A DNA stretch of 7,974 nucleotides from Candidatus Saccharimonadota bacterium (GTDB lineage Bacteria > Patescibacteriota > Saccharimonadia > Saccharimonadales > Saccharimonadaceae): assembly GCA_905372495.1 (NCBI GenBank), contig CAJPPG010000029.1, positions 1-7,974 on the forward strand. Direction: 5' to 3'. Every line of letters starts with the position of its first letter. Position 1 is the first letter of the stretch. The notes beneath the pieces are model-generated. The model saw only the letters and a list, made by a program, of their open reading frames with translations. It was not told where the DNA came from and did no database searches. Shown here piece by piece: positions 5,884-7,974 of the stretch. The position numbers and the translations under genes were made by a program.

Positions 5884-7101
5884 CTATTTTTTCTTGAAAA
5901 TATTCAAAAACGAGAATAAACCGCCCTCTTGAGCTTCGTCGCTAACTTCGCTAGCCATCAACTCGTCGTCATGCATCATTAGCGCCAGTCCTAAAGCTGT
6001 CGTATATTTTGGATTCTCAACAAGATCAAATACCCCACCAAGCTTCTCCGTTGGTCTTCCTATTCTAACAGCCATACCGAGTAAATCTTTTACAAACTTA
6101 TCTAAGTTTCGCATCATCGCACCACCTCCAACAATCACCAATCCCTCTGGTAATTTCTGCGCATAACCTGCTTGTTTCAAAATCTTTTCTACATGTTCAA
6201 AGATATCAATCAGGCGTTCTCTCACAATCTGGTTTACTTCGTCTTTTGTAAAGCTCACCGTTTCGTCACCCACCTTTGTTACGATCGTCTTATCACTCTC
6301 TGGAAAATCGGCTGAAACATAACGCAATTTAATTTCTTCCGCCACACCTGGGTTAATCGCAAGTCCAATAGCAAGGTCATTCGTAATATTATTTGCGCCT
6401 GCGTTTAAGACTGCATAGTGTTGCAAAAAGCCATCCATAAAGACTGCTACACTTGTTGTGGAAGCCCCAAGATCTACCACCGCAACACCATTATCTTTTT
6501 GCTGCTCAGTTAGGACAACTCTTGCCGCAGCTACCGCTGTTGGTATAAGTTCTAGCGACTCAATCGACACATTCTCGGTTAATTTTCGTAGATTTAAACA
6601 AGAAGGCACCAACGCTGAAACCACACTTGCTTGCATTTCAAGCTTCATTGCATTCATCCCCAAAGGATCTCGGATACCAGACTGACCATCCACAATATAA
6701 TTCGTAGGAATCACTTTTAAGACTTCTCGATTATTTGGGATTACTCCCGCAAGCGACATCTCTTGAATCCGCTTCAAATCATTTTGCGAAATAGCTTCCC
6801 CACCCATAATCGAAATCATCCCTTGAGTCTGTACTGCGCCAACCTGTGAGCCATTAATTGAAGTATAGGCTGATTTCAACGATTTTCCACTCGTCTGATC
6901 AATCATTACGATTGCTCTATTCAAAGACTCGACCGGACCAGCTAGATTTGTAATTACCCCCTTACTCATTCCGCCATTATTTTTCACCTCAGAATTAGCA
7001 ATTACCGATATCTCACCTTGATACTCAGAAAGCGCCACCGCACGAATGTACTGTGTTCCAACATCGATTCCTAACATAAAACGAGGCAATTGGTCATTCA
7101 T
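5884..7101 (-). CDS. ftsA: Cell division protein FtsA (actin-like FtsZ membrane anchor)
   Basis: FtsA is an actin-fold ATPase that tethers FtsZ filaments to the membrane and recruits later division proteins. The 405-residue product has the phosphate-1 motif GIDVGTQYIRAV (11-22), an inserted 1C/SHS2 region (about 84-165), phosphate-2 VVDLGASTTSVAVF (208-221), and the adenosine motif VIVGGGAMMRNL (322-333). It ends in GGLFSFLNIFKKK (393-405), an amphipathic helix with basic end that matches the FtsA membrane-targeting sequence. An acidic linker (about 377-392) precedes it. The ATG at 7101 is chosen because it lies 9 nt after a TATAAT with extended -10; a later ATG at residue 9 has no ribosome site. 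No normally spaced Shine-Dalgarno is present (AAGGA ends 1 nt before the ATG), so a nearly leaderless mRNA is likely. ftsQ and mur genes of the usual dcw cluster are absent from this window. Confidence 0.97.
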   Translation of the reverse strand: MNDQLPRFMLGIDVGTQYIRAVALSEYQGEISVIANSEVKNNGGMSKGVITNLAGPVESLNRAIVMIDQTSGKSLKSAYTSINGSQVGAVQTQGMISIMGGEAISQNDLKRIQEMSLAGVIPNNREVLKVIPTNYIVDGQSGIRDPLGMNAMKLEMQASVVSALVPSCLNLRKLTENVSIESLELIPTAVAAARVVLTEQQKDNGVAVVDLGASTTSVAVFMDGFLQHYAVLNAGANNITNDLAIGLAINPGVAEEIKLRYVSADFPESDKTIVTKVGDETVSFTKDEVNQIVRERLIDIFEHVEKILKQAGYAQKLPEGLVIVGGGAMMRNLDKFVKDLLGMAVRIGRPTEKLGGVFDLVENPKYTTALGLALMMHDDELMASEVSDEAQEGGLFSFLNIFKKK

Positions 7102-7110
7102 ATCCTTGGT

Positions 7111-7119
7111 ATTATAACA
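7111..7119 (-). promoter_or_regulatory. Extended -10 promoter of ftsA
   Basis: The minus strand reads TGTTATAAT: a perfect TATAAT (7116-7111) preceded by the TGn extension, which can compensate for a poor -35 (TATATT at 17-nt spacing). Nine nucleotides separate it from the ftsA ATG, so transcription would begin only about 0-3 nt before the start codon. Confidence 0.65.
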
Positions 7120-7143
7120 TAAACATTTTAAAAAATATATCGG

Positions 7144-7152
7144 TGCTATAAT
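7144..7152 (+). promoter_or_regulatory. Extended -10 promoter of map
   Basis: TGCTATAAT is a perfect extended -10 (TGn + TATAAT). Seven nucleotides (7153-7159) separate it from the map ATG, so the predicted first transcribed base is the A of ATG or next to it. No Shine-Dalgarno and no clear -35 are present. It lies back to back with the ftsA promoter; the two -10 boxes are 30 bp apart. Confidence 0.7.
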
Positions 7153-7159
7153 TTAATAC

Positions 7160-7918
7160 ATGGATATTCAAAAAATTACCGCCATGCGCGAGGGTGGCAA
7201 AATTTTAGGTACAATTCTCGCCGAGCTCCGAGACTATGTCGACGTTGGTATGACTAAACGCCAGCTAGATGCTTGGGTTCGTAAAAAAATTACAGACGCC
7301 GGAGCAATAGTCTCCTATGATCAACTCCCTCAAAAATTCCCTGGCGCCATCTGTATCTCTGTCAATGATGAGCTGGTTCATGGCGCGCCTAATAGTGACT
7401 ATGTCCTCCAGGATGGCGACAAAGTCTCTTTTGATTTAGTAATTGGTTATAAAGGCTATCATACCGACGCCGCCTTCACTACCACCGTTGGCAAAGCTAG
7501 TCCTGCTGTTAAACAGATGATTAAGACCACCGAAAAGAGCCTCTGGGCCGGCATTACCACCGTTGCCCCAGGCACACACCTTGGCGATATTGGTCATGCC
7601 GTAGAAACTGTTTTGCGTCGTGGACATCTAGGTGTTATCGAAAACTATGTTGGCCACTTTATTGGCAAATCCATGCATATGGAACCAGAGGTCCCAAACT
7701 ATGGTAAGCGTGGGCACGGTTATATACTCCAACCAGGAGATACTCTATGTATTGAACCAATGTCCTCTCTTGGCAAACCATATAATCACGTTAGTCCGGA
7801 GAACGGTTGGGACGTCGTCCTTTCTGATGGTTCTATTGGCTGTCACTGCGAGCATACCATTCTCGTTACTAAAACTGGCTTCGAAGTACTTACCCTACCA
7901 AACTGCCCTGAGAAATAA
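7160..7918 (+). CDS. map: Type I methionine aminopeptidase
   Basis: Removes the initiator methionine from new proteins at the ribosome, using two metal ions. The 252-residue product is the compact type Ia form, with no N-terminal extension. By comparison with the E. coli enzyme the metal ligands are D92 (VSFDLV), D103 (YHTDAA), H166 (VGHFIG), E199 (CIEPM) and E231 (CEHTI). The catalytic histidines correspond to H74 (LVHGAP) and H173 (SMHMEP). All are present, so it should be active. The ATG is fixed by the start of the fold (MDIQKITAMREGG) and by a TATAAT 7 nt upstream, which predicts a leaderless mRNA. It is the only rightward gene and diverges from ftsA. Its codons are relatively C-rich, following the C-over-G bias of the plus strand rather than a separate origin. 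It is followed by a repeat-arm structure at 7941-7974. Confidence 0.97.
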   Translation: MDIQKITAMREGGKILGTILAELRDYVDVGMTKRQLDAWVRKKITDAGAIVSYDQLPQKFPGAICISVNDELVHGAPNSDYVLQDGDKVSFDLVIGYKGYHTDAAFTTTVGKASPAVKQMIKTTEKSLWAGITTVAPGTHLGDIGHAVETVLRRGHLGVIENYVGHFIGKSMHMEPEVPNYGKRGHGYILQPGDTLCIEPMSSLGKPYNHVSPENGWDVVLSDGSIGCHCEHTILVTKTGFEVLTLPNCPEK

Positions 7919-7936
7919 ATATTTTCTCTACCAACC

Positions 7937-7974
7937 AAAAATCGGAAATATTTTTTCGATAAAAATCGGAAAAA
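7937..7974 (+). repeat. Alternating repeat arms downstream of map able to form two exclusive hairpins
   Basis: AAAAATCGGAAA occurs twice with a 24-bp period (7937-7948 and 7961-7972). Between them TTTTTTCGAT (7951-7960) can pair either with the first copy (7941-7948 with 7953-7960, 8 bp, loop TATT) or with the second (7951-7960 with 7965-7974, 10 bp, loop AAAA). Each stem has one G-U pair that forms only in plus-strand RNA. No T run follows within the window, which ends here, so a terminator role cannot be judged. Confidence 0.55.

Noticed and set aside
6458..6685. 75-residue plus-strand open frame opposite ftsA
   Set aside because: Antisense to the conserved phosphate-2 region of ftsA and without a family resemblance.
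7436..7627. 63-residue minus-strand open frame opposite map
   Set aside because: Antisense to the metal-binding core of map, with no supporting start signals.
1..7974. Recoded UGA (glycine) as in Gracilibacteria or Absconditabacteria
   Set aside because: UGA ends the HD gene at a clear ATGA overlap with ileS, and UGA also follows the ftsZ stop as a tandem stop; no conserved protein has an internal in-frame UGA.
1..7974. Mobile elements, CRISPR arrays, tRNA or rRNA genes, riboswitches
   Set aside because: I looked through the gaps on both strands: they are at most about 100 bases, with only promoters, hairpins and short repeats, and nothing resembling these elements.

Overview
The window looks like a core chromosomal segment of a streamlined bacterium. 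My best guess is the Candidate Phyla Radiation (Patescibacteria), probably Saccharibacteria (TM7). That guess rests on the overall protein style, a eukaryote-like (type 2) isoleucyl-tRNA synthetase, divergent NrdR and thioredoxin-fold proteins beside ftsZ, very short spacers and low to moderate GC. Only a tree of IleRS, FtsZ or 16S could confirm it. UGA acts as an ordinary stop codon (end of the HD gene), so the recoded UGA=Gly lineages are unlikely. There are no rRNA or tRNA genes, CRISPR arrays, transposases or phage genes, and no gene-free stretch longer than about 100 bases.

Layout. Six genes read leftwards (minus strand) in the order ftsA (7101-5884), ftsZ (5800-4595), nrdR-like (4492-4034), a small thioredoxin-fold gene (4033-3767), an HD-domain phosphohydrolase (3744-3001) and ileS (3004-98). 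The run ends in a strong intrinsic terminator at 48-78. Only map (methionine aminopeptidase, 7160-7918) reads rightwards. It diverges from ftsA across a 58-bp spacer that holds two back-to-back promoters.

How the genes work together. ftsA and ftsZ form the division module: the membrane-anchored actin-like protein and the tubulin-like ring protein, with both interaction elements (FtsA C-terminal amphipathic helix, FtsZ C-terminal peptide) present. Downstream lies a tightly coupled operon. nrdR and the thioredoxin-fold gene abut as TAA-ATG, the HD gene follows after 22 bp, and HD and ileS overlap by ATGA. Ribosome-binding sites for the second and fourth genes lie inside the preceding coding sequences. 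NrdR normally represses ribonucleotide reductase genes, so the operon may tie dNTP metabolism to division and translation; that link is inference.

Most interesting points. (1) The NrdR homologue keeps the RRRR and RFTTYE motifs and the ATP-cone but has lost all four zinc-ribbon cysteines. (2) Its coupled neighbour resembles a thioredoxin fold but lacks the CxxC active site. (3) map, ftsA and perhaps the HD gene have perfect TATAAT boxes 7-9 nt before their ATG, which predicts leaderless or nearly leaderless mRNAs next to genes with strong Shine-Dalgarno sites. (4) IleRS has HHGT in place of the class I HIGH motif. (5) Three RNA hairpins carry G-U wobbles that pair only in the sense transcript, and one set of repeat arms downstream of map could form two mutually exclusive stems. 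I do not see a clear new multi-gene system. The nrdR-like/thioredoxin-like/HD cluster is the best candidate for unusual biology.
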